From Shewanella woodyi ATCC 51908 (GTDB lineage: Bacteria; Pseudomonadota; Gammaproteobacteria; Enterobacterales; Shewanellaceae), in assembly GCF_000019525.1 (NCBI RefSeq), contig NC_010506.1, positions 4,278,001 through 4,342,000 of the forward strand: a DNA stretch of 64,000 nt, in the 5' to 3' direction. Shown one piece after another: positions 10,041 to 20,100 of the stretch. The notes below the pieces were generated by a model that did no database searches, was not told where the DNA came from, and saw only the letters and a list, made by a program, of their open reading frames with translations. A program made the position numbers and the translations under genes. Every line of letters begins with the position of its first letter. Position 1 is the first letter of the stretch.

Positions 10041-10062
10041 AGTGGAGCTCATCAGCTCCACT
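10041..10062 (-). terminator. Hairpin downstream of ubiT
   Basis: AGTGGAGCT and AGCTCCACT pair perfectly around CATC. The T-rich tail on the minus strand is weak, so termination strength is uncertain. Confidence 0.45.
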
Positions 10063-10080
10063 TAATACCAATCAGTATAA
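10063..10080. repeat. Dispersed 18-mer TAATACCAATCAGTATAA
   Basis: This exact sequence recurs at 59163-59180. Near-identical copies are at 21371-21388, 28337-28353 and 50639-50657. It is followed by AAGATTTGATCGCTCA, which resembles the inverted right end of the 21371-21640 element, so it may be a solo end of that element. Confidence 0.6.
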
Positions 10081-10095
10081 AGATTTGATCGCTCA

Positions 10096-10608
10096 TTATG
10101 CTAGCTCAGGGCTTGCTTTAAGCTGCAGTTGCAAAATCACCATCGCTAGTTTTTCAATACTGTGTCTAAGGGGAGAAGGCATAGTGTCAAACTCGATACT
10201 CAAGAGTAAGTTTTTCACTTCAAGGCCTAACTCTGTATCCCCTTCGATTGACAGCTTACGTTGAAAGAATAAGGTATCAGGATCTTCTTTACCTGCAGCC
10301 ACCAAAAGCAGCTCTTTTGATTGACCAGAAAAGGTCACCGCTGCCGCTTCGGGCTCACGCACTAACCAGCGTGAGTCAAAACTAACCTCAAACCTTAATC
10401 CCAGATCAAGAATATCGATAGCAACCCAGTTACCCTTGAGGAAATCTAACTCCTCATCACTGGCCTGTTGGGCAAGTAGCAAGCCTAATAGTCGCTCTAA
10501 AATTTCCGCTTTAAGCCGAAAAGGTACCAAACCTAAGGGACGGCGAGCCAATTTAGGCCCAAACTCCAGCAGCTGCTTAGCCATGCTGTTCAAAAAAGGT
10601 GTTTGCAT
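10096..10608 (-). CDS. ubiT: UbiT, SCP2-domain ubiquinone biosynthesis accessory protein
   Basis: A 170-residue SCP2 (sterol carrier) domain protein matching YhbT/UbiT: the segment KEDPDTLFFQRKLSIEGDTELGLEVKN is highly characteristic. UbiT is thought to bind ubiquinone intermediates or phospholipid for the oxygen-independent pathway run with UbiU and UbiV. I place the start at the ATG at 10608, with AAGGAG 8 bp upstream; a TTG nine codons earlier is open but less likely. The gene is divergent from ubiUV, the arrangement seen in other proteobacteria, and the partnership is well established for the family. Confidence 0.92.
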   Translation of the reverse strand: MQTPFLNSMAKQLLEFGPKLARRPLGLVPFRLKAEILERLLGLLLAQQASDEELDFLKGNWVAIDILDLGLRFEVSFDSRWLVREPEAAAVTFSGQSKELLLVAAGKEDPDTLFFQRKLSIEGDTELGLEVKNLLLSIEFDTMPSPLRHSIEKLAMVILQLQLKASPELA

Positions 10609-10702
10609 CTTGATCTCACTCCTTAATACAGGCAACCAATCTCCTCCTATAACAGGAGAGTTAAAAAGAAAAAGAGTTTAACCAGATTTTATGATCACAA
10701 AC

Positions 10703-10716
10703 CTGTTTTATATCAA
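10703..10716. promoter_or_regulatory. Possible FNR-type site between ubiT and ubiU
   Basis: CTGTT-TTAT-ATCAA matches the FNR consensus TTGAT-N4-ATCAA in 8 of 10 half-site positions, with one half perfect. FNR control of ubiUVT is known in E. coli. The site lies in the shared divergent promoter region, ~66 bp before the ubiU start. Confidence 0.4.
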
Positions 10717-10781
10717 GTAATCGACAGCCAATCCCTTTTAAACTCCAAATTCAATTTTTGGGAGTATCTCGGAGCAAGAAT

Positions 10782-11783
10782 ATGGAACTGCTGTGCCCAG
10801 CAGGTAATTTGGCATCACTAAAAACCGCCCTGAACGCAGGTGCAGATGCCGTCTACTTAGGACTAAAGAATGACACAAATGCACGCTCATTCGCAGGACT
10901 TAACTTTACCCCAAAAAAGCTACAAGAAGCCGCCCAGTATACTAAGCAGCAGGGTAAAAAGATCTTCCTGACCATCAATACCTTCCCTAAACCTGGAGAG
11001 GAAAAGCGTTGGTATGAGGCGGTCGATATTGCCGCAAATACAGGCGTAGATGCACTCATCATCGCTGATCTGTCGTTATTAGATTATGCCCACAGCCATT
11101 ATCCTCATCTCCCTCTTCATCTCTCGGTGCAAGCCAGTGCTACCAACCTTGGTGCTCTTAAGCTGTATAAAGAGGAGTTTAATATTCAGCGCGCGGTACT
11201 TCCCAGAGTTCTGTCGATGAAACAGGTGAGAGATCTAAGTAAGGTCACTCCAGTGGATCTTGAAGTGTTTGCTTTTGGCAGCCTGTGTATTATGGCCGAA
11301 GGCCGTTGTCACCTGTCATCTTATGTAACGGGACAATCACCAAACACTGGTGGTTCATGCTCACCCGCAAAGCATGTACGTTGGCAAGAGGAGGGAGAGA
11401 ACAGGTTAACTCGGCTCAATGAGGTGTTAATCGATAAATCAGGTATCGATGAGCAGATGGGCTACCCTGTCGTCTGCAAAGGTCGTTACACCACAGAACA
11501 TAACAGCACTCCAACCCATCTATTAGAGTCGCCAACCAGTCTAAACACCCTAAGCTTACTGCCCGAGTTGGCTAAGGCAAATGTGGTCTCTTTAAAAATA
11601 GAGGGCCGTCAGCGTAGTCCCGCCTATGTCGAGCAGGTGACTCAGGTGTGGCGACGCGCTATCGATACCTACCTAAATAATCCTGATAATTTTCAAACTC
11701 AAGTTGAATGGGATAGAGCATTAGCCAAAGTATCCGAAGGACAGACGACCACCCTTGGCGCCTATGAGCGCACATGGCAGTAA
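10782..11783 (+). CDS. ubiU: UbiU, U32-family O2-independent ubiquinone hydroxylation protein
   Basis: A 333-residue U32 protein beginning MELLCPAGNLASLKTALNAGADAVYLG, the YhbU/UbiU pattern. The cysteines in FGSLCIMAEGRCHLS and GGSCSPAKH, plus the later VVCKGRY, fit the four conserved Cys that hold a 4Fe-4S cluster. With UbiV it forms a heterodimer that hydroxylates the quinone ring without oxygen, using prephenate as the hydroxyl donor. GGAG at 10771 precedes the ATG at 10782; the TTG at 10758 has no such support. Its stop lies 14 bp before the ubiV start, so the two are surely one operon. Anaerobic quinone supply matches the respiratory genes elsewhere in the window. Confidence 0.94.
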   Translation: MELLCPAGNLASLKTALNAGADAVYLGLKNDTNARSFAGLNFTPKKLQEAAQYTKQQGKKIFLTINTFPKPGEEKRWYEAVDIAANTGVDALIIADLSLLDYAHSHYPHLPLHLSVQASATNLGALKLYKEEFNIQRAVLPRVLSMKQVRDLSKVTPVDLEVFAFGSLCIMAEGRCHLSSYVTGQSPNTGGSCSPAKHVRWQEEGENRLTRLNEVLIDKSGIDEQMGYPVVCKGRYTTEHNSTPTHLLESPTSLNTLSLLPELAKANVVSLKIEGRQRSPAYVEQVTQVWRRAIDTYLNNPDNFQTQVEWDRALAKVSEGQTTTLGAYERTWQ

Positions 11784-11797
11784 TAAAGGATAAGACA

Positions 11798-12658
11798 ATG
11801 AAAGCATCACTCGGCCCTATTCTATATTGCTGGCCCAAAGAGAAAGTTATTGAGTTCTACACTCAGGTAGCCGCAAGTCAGATCCCCTTAGTTTACTTAG
11901 GGGAAACCATCTGTAGCCGCCGTCGTGAGTTAAAATTCAGCGACTATATGGACTTGGCCCATATGTTAAGGGACTCAGGCAAGGAGGTCGTACTATCAAC
12001 ACTTGCTCTGCTTGAAGCTCCCTCTGAATATACCGAATTAAAAAAGCAGGTAGAAAATGGCGAATTTATAATAGAAGCCAATGACATGGGGGCTATTCAG
12101 GCCGCCAAGGAGAATAAACTTCCCTTTATCTGCGGCCCAACCATTAATAATTACAACTTAGCCAGCCTAAAGACACTTCATAAGTGGGGAATGCAGCGCT
12201 TTGTCATGCCAGTTGAGCTCTCTAAGCATTGGCTTAATACTGTAGTCTCTGTCGAAAAACCTGAGTTTGAGATAGAGATCTTTGGCCATGGTTTTTTGCC
12301 TCTTGCGCTATCCGCCCGCTGCTTTACAGCAAGGCAGAAAGGCCTAGTCAAAGATAAGTGCCAAACAATCTGTATCGAGAACCCTAAGGGGTTACTGGCT
12401 CAAACTCAGGAGTCTCAACCTCTGTTAAGGCTCAACGGCATACAGACTCAATCTGCGGCCTGTATCGACCTAACTTCAGAGCTCTCTTCGATGAGTGACA
12501 TGGGGATCAGCTACTTTAGGGTGTCCCCATCAAGTGTTAGTTGCATAGAGAAAGCGGATAAACTCTTTGAGTTGGGCTCACAAAGCGTTCAAGTTGACGA
12601 CACTCACTGTAATGGCTATTGGCATCAACAAGCTGGCTTTAACCACCTGCAGATATAA
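11798..12658 (+). CDS. ubiV: UbiV, U32-family partner of UbiU
   Basis: A 286-residue U32 protein (LGPILYCWPKEKVIEFY at the start, FGHGFLPLALSARCFTAR in the middle). The middle region, followed by DKCQTICIENP, carries clustered cysteines as in YhbV/UbiV, and a further Cys is near the N-terminus (YCWP). It pairs with UbiU in oxygen-independent ubiquinone synthesis. The start is the ATG at 11798, with AAAGGA 7 bp before it; an ATG at 11774 overlaps the ubiU end and has a poorer ribosome site. Length matches E. coli UbiV (~290) well. Confidence 0.93.
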   Translation: MKASLGPILYCWPKEKVIEFYTQVAASQIPLVYLGETICSRRRELKFSDYMDLAHMLRDSGKEVVLSTLALLEAPSEYTELKKQVENGEFIIEANDMGAIQAAKENKLPFICGPTINNYNLASLKTLHKWGMQRFVMPVELSKHWLNTVVSVEKPEFEIEIFGHGFLPLALSARCFTARQKGLVKDKCQTICIENPKGLLAQTQESQPLLRLNGIQTQSAACIDLTSELSSMSDMGISYFRVSPSSVSCIEKADKLFELGSQSVQVDDTHCNGYWHQQAGFNHLQI

Positions 12659-12726
12659 ATAAAATTAGTTTAATTAAGGTTTTAAAGGACTAAAGCCTTA
12701 CAATATCATTGAGTTTCTAATTAGTA

Positions 12727-13422
12727 CTACACTCGATTTTTCACACTTCGGATCATGCCGCAACACCAAGCTATAAACAGTAATAAACAGAGCCACTCAA
12801 GCGCTGCTGGCCACCATATCACTGGCCTTGGCAGCTCCATCACCATCTCTTGGTAGAAAGGACGCCCACTGCCGAAAATGCCAAAATCGATGTATGAAGA
12901 TAGCAAAAAAACAGTAAAACTAATCAAGGTTAGTAATCCGGTAATCATATTCCACCGAGAGTAAAACATCCCTCCCTGACGTAATAGGTATACGAAATAG
13001 AGAGTGATACTACAGGTCGCTAGATAGAAAAAATACTGAAGTGCCGCCGTGTGCAGGTGATAGACATTAACGGGAAATAATCCAACGGCCGCCAAACAGA
13101 AGAAAGTCGCAGCAAGAGAGAAACAGAGAGGATAAAGTAATTTATTATCAATTAATTGAATTGAAAAGAGTGAGAATAGGATTAAACTCAAACTACCAAA
13201 AAATAGCCCGCCATTGACGACAACAGCCATTGTAGAGTGGCCATAATGCCCCAGTTCACTGAGGGTATGGTTCAAGAAATTGAACCCGCTCCCGTCATAA
13301 CCTTGATAGCCTGCAACAGATAGAGCCGTACCGATAAAAAGTCCGATTATCCCGAGCACGCCAAATTTAAAAGCCAGGCTCGACAGTTTTTTACTCTTAT
13401 CTACCATATTCCCTAAGTTCAC
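12727..13422 (-). CDS. DUF998-like integral membrane protein
   Basis: A 231-residue protein with about six hydrophobic segments. NHTLSELGHYGHS after the first helix resembles the DUF998 signature (NHTISELG). Function is unknown for the family. The GTG at 13422 has AGGT six bases upstream and is preferred to the ATG at 13407, which is too close to its only purine-rich sequence. It faces ubiV convergently, without an obvious strong terminator between them. Nothing in the context suggests a role. Confidence 0.75.
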   Translation of the reverse strand: MNLGNMVDKSKKLSSLAFKFGVLGIIGLFIGTALSVAGYQGYDGSGFNFLNHTLSELGHYGHSTMAVVVNGGLFFGSLSLILFSLFSIQLIDNKLLYPLCFSLAATFFCLAAVGLFPVNVYHLHTAALQYFFYLATCSITLYFVYLLRQGGMFYSRWNMITGLLTLISFTVFLLSSYIDFGIFGSGRPFYQEMVMELPRPVIWWPAALEWLCLLLFIAWCCGMIRSVKNRV

Positions 13423-13766
13423 TATTCACCTAGTCCATACAATATATGGAAGCAGTTTTTTTTAACGAGGTCTAGCGCCAATTATCAACAATTCAATTTT
13501 CAAAAAAGTAAAACATGATAAATAAGCCATTTCACCGACAAACAAGTCGTAAAGCAAAGCAGTTTTAGCCACCAACCTAAAAGCCATAACTAGTATTAAC
13601 AATCGCAATAGGCACACATAAAAGCAGGTTCCACTAAAAGATGCTCACGCAAACAAGAAACCATCTAAATATATTAAAGCGACAACAAAACAAACACATA
13701 AGTGATACAATTCACAAAACCGACAATTGATCTGACTTAGATTTAGCTGTTTGAACGGGAAAATTG
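13423..13766. other. AT-rich intergenic region
   Basis: 344 bp between a minus-strand and a plus-strand gene, AT-rich, with repeated ACAAAC/AACAAA-type runs around 13640-13700. It holds the promoters of both neighbours. No gene, strong hairpin or recognisable operator was seen. Confidence 0.5.
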
Positions 13767-15311
13767 ATGAAGCCAACAAATACCCCCCAATCCGGGAGAG
13801 AGATCAAACTTAATCCAGATGATGAACTCATATCGATCACCGATAAACGCGGGGTGATCACCTACGCTAATCAAAAATTTATCGATATATCCGGCTACAG
13901 TGAATCCGAACTTATCGGTCAAAACCACAATATAGTCAGAGATCGGGAGATGCCCAGTGCTGCATTTAAAGAGCTCTGGGAGAAACTCAAAGCGGGACAA
14001 TCTTGGCGTGGTGTTGTTAAAAATCGCTGTAAAGACGGTAGTTACTACTGGGTTGATGCTTTTGTTTCACCTCTTTATGAAGCTGGTCAGATAGTAGGTT
14101 ATCAATCTGTACGGGTTGCCGCATCATCTCAACTTACATCTCGGGCAGCTAAGATCTACAAACGGCTAAACAGTGGTAAAGCGGTAAAAGATCCTATGTC
14201 GCTCACTCAAAAGCGAATTCTTTCAGCTGTTTGTGCCACTACAGGCTTAGCTATCGCAGGCATGTTTTGGGGTTGGGGCGTGATTCTCGCAGGTGCCCTA
14301 CTGATGGGACTCAATTTAGCTATTTTTTACGATGAAGCTTTTATTGTCCCTAAAAAGCTGATGCAGATGAAACAGGATTATGACTCCGTTAGCCGCTTTG
14401 TCTATTGTGGCCGCGACACCTCATCTGTACTTGATTTTCAAATCATGTTCCAAGGCGCCAAAATCCAAGGCATATTAGGCCGCTCACAAGATAACGCCGA
14501 ACAGATAGATGAGATAGCGGATCAACTTGTGGTTGCCGCCAATCAAACTCACGCAGGACTCAACCAAGAGAGCCAGCAAGTGGAACAGATGGCCAGTGCC
14601 ATGGAGGAGATGAGTTCGACCATAGGCGAAGTGGCTAACAATACCCAATCGACCTCCAACAGCATAGATGAAACCTATCGCCTCTGTTTAGATAGCCGTG
14701 ACTCAATGCATAGTAATACCAAAAGTATTGTGGACTTAACTCAAGCGGTCAGCGATGCTGCGGCCAACGCCAATCAACTGAATAAAGAAGCTGAACAGGT
14801 GGCAGCGGCGATGAGTGAAATTGATGCCATTGCTGAACAAACCAATCTTTTGGCGCTCAATGCTGCGATAGAAGCTGCCAGAGCTGGAGAGCAGGGACGC
14901 GGATTTTCTGTCGTTGCCGATGAAGTCAGAGTGCTCTCGAGCCGAACTCAAGAGTCGACCAATCGGATCTCTAAAAGTGTCGACAAGATGTTCTCTATGC
15001 TTTCAAGCTGGGCGGGCCAGATGGATCAAAGCCGAGTACAAGCCGAGCAGTGCGCAACACAGACTCAGGATGCAGCAGTAAAAGTCGATAATATCTACCA
15101 AGCCATCGGCACTATTCACTCTCTTGCACAGCAAAATGCCGTCGCAGCCGATCAACAGAAACAAGTTATCCATGAAATCAACAGTGTGATAAGTTCAATC
15201 AGCCTAGCCAGTGCCGAGAATCTACAAGCTGTTCACAGTGTTGAAGCCTCGGTGCTAGAGCTTAAAGAGAATGCAAACAAGGCAAAAGGGATGCGAGACA
15301 CCTTTGGCTAG
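13767..15311 (+). CDS. Aer-like methyl-accepting chemotaxis protein with N-terminal PAS
   Basis: 514 residues. A PAS domain at ~18-125 contains [24 protein letters not shown] and [20 protein letters not shown], the pattern of FAD-binding Aer-type redox sensors. A hydrophobic hairpin at ~150-190 anchors it to the membrane, with no periplasmic domain. The signalling tip motif [20 protein letters not shown] lies at ~355-375, flanked by long coiled coils with likely methylation sites ([16 protein letters not shown]). It should report redox or energy state to CheA/CheW. The ATG at 13767 is preferred over the overlapping TTG at 13764. The CheW-binding tip is intact, so it appears functional. Confidence 0.92.
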   Translation: MKPTNTPQSGREIKLNPDDELISITDKRGVITYANQKFIDISGYSESELIGQNHNIVRDREMPSAAFKELWEKLKAGQSWRGVVKNRCKDGSYYWVDAFVSPLYEAGQIVGYQSVRVAASSQLTSRAAKIYKRLNSGKAVKDPMSLTQKRILSAVCATTGLAIAGMFWGWGVILAGALLMGLNLAIFYDEAFIVPKKLMQMKQDYDSVSRFVYCGRDTSSVLDFQIMFQGAKIQGILGRSQDNAEQIDEIADQLVVAANQTHAGLNQESQQVEQMASAMEEMSSTIGEVANNTQSTSNSIDETYRLCLDSRDSMHSNTKSIVDLTQAVSDAAANANQLNKEAEQVAAAMSEIDAIAEQTNLLALNAAIEAARAGEQGRGFSVVADEVRVLSSRTQESTNRISKSVDKMFSMLSSWAGQMDQSRVQAEQCATQTQDAAVKVDNIYQAIGTIHSLAQQNAVAADQQKQVIHEINSVISSISLASAENLQAVHSVEASVLELKENANKAKGMRDTFG

Positions 15312-15670
15312 TTAATAGCCATCGGTATCAGCCTGGATGATACAGATGGCATAGAGATAACTATGCCATCTCTCGCTAAAACAACCACACACAACAAACA
15401 GAACCAACACACTGTTTTAACAAGTATTTTACCAAAAACCTCATAGCTAAATATCCCCCTCCTGCGCTACAATATAATTAATCAAAAAGATGCAATAACT
15501 ATTCTACGGTATGCAGAATCACCGGAGTAATAGATAAGGTTTTACATACTGGAATGAAGGGGGTAATCTTGCCCTCCTTAGCATGAATGGATATTCAGTG
15601 ATAATTTCACTTCGAATAAGATGATAACTTATTGGAATTGTACTGAACCGATAATTTAGAGTAAAAAAAA
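15312..15670 (+). other. Intergenic region with 11-bp hairpin
   Basis: 359 bp after the chemoreceptor gene. At 15344-15371 AGATGGCATAG and CTATGCCATCT form a perfect stem around AGATAA. It may end the upstream transcript, although no T-run follows. The rest is AT-rich leader for the downstream gene, without other visible structure. Confidence 0.5.
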
Positions 15671-17026
15671 GTGGCAGAAAAACAAAACCATAACATTAAA
15701 ACCATACTGACATTTATTATTCCGTCATTAATAGGCCTGTTACTATTTATGACCCCTATCAGTTATCAAGATGCAATTACTATCCCAATTGCGATTGTAT
15801 CTAAAGGGTTACAGGCACTTCTGGGAACTTGGTTAACCGCTATCGTGACGGGCGTAGTCTGCTTTACGGCGATCGCTACAGTGGTCACTAAGCTGCTCAA
15901 ACCAATATTTGTCACCCAAAATGGCTTTCTCAATTCGCTGCTAAACGTCACACCTATGTGGCTTATCATTAGGGTTTTAGGTGCGATATTTATTCTACTG
16001 ACTTTTGCGCAGGTAGGTCCCGAGGCTATCCGCTCTGGCGATACGGGTGCGTTGGTACTCAATGATCTGCTTCCAGTGCTATTTTGTGTATTTATTTTCG
16101 CAGGCATGCTGCTTCCTCTTCTGCTCAACTTTGGCCTACTCGAGCTATTTGGTACCTTACTCACTAAAATTATGCGCCCTGTTTTCAATCTACCAGGACG
16201 TAGTGCCATCGACTGTATGGCATCTTGGTTAGGTGATGGTAGTGTTGGTATCTTGATGACCAGTAAACAGTATGAAGCTCGCTTCTATACCCAAAGAGAA
16301 GCCGCTGTTATTGGCACAACTTTCTCTGCTGTCTCTATTACCTTCTCTCTGGTCGTGATCTCTCAGGTAAAATTAGAGCATATGTTTGTCCCCTTCTACC
16401 TTACCGTCTGTTTTGCCGGTTTGATGGCTGCGATTATTGTGCCTAAACTGCCGCCGCTGTCTTGGAAGAAAGACACCTATATTGACGACACACCAAGACA
16501 TCCTGATGATGAGGTGATCCCAGCAGGTAAAGGGGTTTTATCATGGGGCGTGGAGCAGGCGTTAAATAAGGCTTCAAAAGCTGGCGGCATAAAGCACACA
16601 CTCACAGATGGTATGAAAAACGTCATTGATATGGTGTTTGGCGTGATCCCAGTCGTCATGGCAATCGGTACTGTGGCGCTCATCGTTGCCGAACATACCC
16701 CTATTTTTGACTACCTTGGTATGCCATTTATTCCGCTTCTAGAGCTACTTCAGGTACCAGAAGCAACAGCCGCTTCTAAGACTATCGTGGTTGGTTTTGC
16801 CGATATGTTCCTGCCCTCTATCTTGGCAAGTTCAATAGAGTCAGATATGACTCGATTTATCATCGCAGCCATGTCTGTTACTCAGCTTATCTACATGAGC
16901 GAAGTCGGTGCACTTTTGATAGGCAGTAAAATTCCCGTCAATATACTGGAGCTGTTTGTTGTCTTTATTCTGAGGACCTTAGTAACCTTACCTATCATTG
17001 CGGGTGTGGCTCATCTGATCTTCTAA
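15671..17026 (+). CDS. YjiH-family membrane protein with nucleoside-recognition (Gate) domains
   Basis: 451 residues, about 10-12 hydrophobic helices, with the two conserved Gate-type segments: PVLFCVFIFAGMLLPLLLNFGLLE near 130 and GVIPVVMAIGTVALIV near 330. DCMASWLGDGSVGILMT is typical of YjiH. These proteins are thought to be inner-membrane transporters, but their substrate is not established. The start is a GTG at 15671 with only a weak ribosome site. A strong terminator follows, so it is probably monocistronic. No gene nearby indicates what it moves. Confidence 0.85.
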   Translation: MAEKQNHNIKTILTFIIPSLIGLLLFMTPISYQDAITIPIAIVSKGLQALLGTWLTAIVTGVVCFTAIATVVTKLLKPIFVTQNGFLNSLLNVTPMWLIIRVLGAIFILLTFAQVGPEAIRSGDTGALVLNDLLPVLFCVFIFAGMLLPLLLNFGLLELFGTLLTKIMRPVFNLPGRSAIDCMASWLGDGSVGILMTSKQYEARFYTQREAAVIGTTFSAVSITFSLVVISQVKLEHMFVPFYLTVCFAGLMAAIIVPKLPPLSWKKDTYIDDTPRHPDDEVIPAGKGVLSWGVEQALNKASKAGGIKHTLTDGMKNVIDMVFGVIPVVMAIGTVALIVAEHTPIFDYLGMPFIPLLELLQVPEATAASKTIVVGFADMFLPSILASSIESDMTRFIIAAMSVTQLIYMSEVGALLIGSKIPVNILELFVVFILRTLVTLPIIAGVAHLIF

Positions 17027-17047
17027 AGATCACCACGACCTCAAACT

Positions 17048-17077
17048 AAAAAAGAGTGGCTGTGCCACTCTTTTTTT
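17048..17077 (+). terminator. Rho-independent terminator
   Basis: AAAGAGTGGC and GCCACTCTTT pair around TGT, followed by a run of seven T. It lies 21 bp after the YjiH-family stop. Confidence 0.9.
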
Positions 17078-17167
17078 ATTCCTATAATTACTCCTCGCAC
17101 TTTTGCTATTTGCTTCTAAACTTAAAGACTTAACAACTACTAATAAGACGCAAACTAACGCTACCGG

Positions 17168-20100
17168 ATGAGAATTTTCATTTTAAGTGTAATTTGGTTA
17201 ATTGGCTGCCCTCTTTTTGCCATGGAAAACCAGCCTATTTTCGACGCCTATAAAGCGGAACAAGGGCTGTCGATGAACACTGTCAACGACATAGTGACAG
17301 ATGATCAGGGGTTTCTTTGGATAGCCACTCAAGCAGGGCTTAATCGTTATGACGGAAAGCACTTTAAACTCTATCAGGCGGGCGATCATAAAGGCCCTAC
17401 AGAGAAGCACATCCAAAAGCTTTTCTTCGGTAGAAAGAAACAGTTATGGTTGCTCACTAAAAGTGATGGACTAAATCTATATCAAGCAAACACTGATACC
17501 TTTATCCCCTTTAATGAGTCAAACAGCCCCCTCTCTAATACAGGTATCATAGATTTGTACCAAGATAGCCGCGGCATCTTGTGGCTAGCAACCCATGATA
17601 ATGGCTTAATTCAGTACTCTCCCACCGAAAATAGGATCCTTCATCATTTTCTCTCCTCCCCAAACAATAAAGGACTTATCAGCAATCGATTAAACTTAAT
17701 CTTCGGCGATCAGTTTGATCGAATCTGGTTAGTCTCTGATAAGGGGCTATCTCTAATCGAGCCTGATAATGAAATCATCAATTTCCCACAAATAAACAGT
17801 GAGCTGGGTGACAGTATAAGCAGCTTGGAAATTGGGAAAAGTAATACGCTTTGGATCGGAACCAAAGAGAGAGGTTTGTACCTATTTGATATTCAAACAG
17901 GAGCACTTAAACCGATAACCGCTGCATCACAACTCGAAAATGACACCGTCACTCACCTTAAAAAAGACAAATTTGGTAAGCTCTGGATTGCAGTTCACGG
18001 TAAAGGATTAGCCAGATATTCCCCCCAATCAAATAAGCTTCTCTATTTTGACAGTGCAGCAGAGGATAAACACAGTCTCAATAGTGTACATGTGACCTCC
18101 TTTGCTATAGACAGCGAACATCAACTTTGGGTCGGCACCCGTGGCGGAGGACTGAATAAAACTTATCTGGAGGCCGAAAGTTTTGGTCATATCAGTACCG
18201 GTAACTTTAAAGATCACCCGCTTGAAAATAGCAATATCAGAAGTATTTTCAGAGATCATCAACAGCAACTCTGGATTGGTACTGCAGCTGGCCTCTTTCA
18301 GGCCCATGAAGACATAAACAGAGAGATCACAGGCTTCTCTCTATTTGAGGTAGCAGGGATCCAAATAACCGATCTTTTCATCAGCTTTATCAGGGAAGAT
18401 GAACAAAAACGGTTCTGGGTAGGAACTAGAGGTAAAGGCTTGTTTATCTTCTCCCCCGACAAGCAAAGTTACACTCGCTATCAATATCAGGTAGGCAATC
18501 ACAATGGACTGCCCAGTAACTACCTTTACAGCTTATATTTCGATGATGAAAGTCGAGCTTGGATCTCAACTAAAGACTCAGGGGTCGCACGATATATAGA
18601 TGAAGAGCAAGGATTTATTCAATATAAACACGACAGAAATGATCCTAACTCACTATCAAGCAACGAGATAACCAATCTCGTTCAAGATAGTGAAGGAAAC
18701 TTTTGGTTTACCTCCTATGACAAAGGACTAAGTAGACTAGACAAACAAGGGAAATTTACCCACTTCAATACCCAAACCGAGTCATCAATTCCAAATAAGC
18801 ACCTGATGTCTATCCACCAAGGAGGTGGTGACAATTTATGGATAAGTACCAATAATGGGATCTTCTCATTTAATACAAAAAGTTATGAAACTAAGCTATT
18901 CAGTACTGATAATGGATTAATTGGCAATGTTGCCTACCTAACATTAATGGATAACAAGAAAAACCTCTGGATAGGGACAGCATCAGGCCTTAGTATGCTT
19001 AATACTCATAACTTGAGCATCAGAAACTTTACCTATATAGATGGTTTACAAGATAATGAGTTTAACTTCGGTGCTGGCTTTATCGATACCGATAACCGTA
19101 TCTATCTTGGTGGCATAAACGGATTTAATCATTTTTTCACCTCTCAACTACCAAAATTATCCCCACCAAGACAGCCTTTACTCGAAACCTTAACTATCTT
19201 AAACGGATCTCAATCCAGTATCTCTGAGACTCAAAAAGTAAAAATTACTCAAGAAGATAAGATAAAGCTCTCCTACCAACATGATATTTTTACACTGTCG
19301 TTCCTCACACCTGCGCTTCATAGAGCAAAACGGTTAGTGTATGAATATAAAATGCTAGGATTACATGACAGTTGGTTGGTCGCCAATACTGATCAAACCG
19401 CTCAATTCACAGGTTTGTCATCGGGTAATTACGCCTTCCTCCTCAGAGCAAAGGATATAGATGGCAAATACAGCCCTATTCGTCGTCTGGATATTCAAGT
19501 ATTAGCAGCCCCTTGGTTATCTTGGTGGGCAATCACTCTCTACGTCGTGGCTTTTATCACCCTATTTTCACTATTGTATTATTCGAAACTCAAAAAATAT
19601 AATGAACAAAACCTGCTGTTAAAAGAGATAGAGCAAAGTGAGCAGAGGCTACAGCTCTCCTTGTGGGGAAGTGGAGATGAGTTTTGGGATTGGAATATTG
19701 TAGATAAACAGATAGTGCGCACAAATGTATTTCTCCAATACCCAGAAAAAGAGTTCCGTCTGCACGATACAATGCAGCAGTGTGTCCACCCTGATGATCT
19801 ACCCAATATAATGACAGAGACCGATGCCTGCATGAAAAAAGGCAAAGACAAATTTGAGTTAACCTATCGCTCAAAACTCACTGATGGTGGTTGGCTATGG
19901 GTCTTAAATAGAGGACAAGTCATTCTTAGGGATCAGCTTGCTCGCCCCTCAAGACTAGCTGGAACAATTAAGAATATTCAATCTCAGAAAGAGACTGAAA
20001 CCGCTCTAAGGACCCTGAACCAAGATTTAGAGAAGAGAGTATTTAGCCGTACCAGTGAACTGCAAAAAAGTAATGATGAACTCACCGAGACCTTAGAGGA

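Noticed and set aside
10758..10781. Upstream TTG start for ubiU
   Set aside because: ATG at 10782 has a GGAG site and gives the usual UbiU N-terminus; the TTG extension does not.
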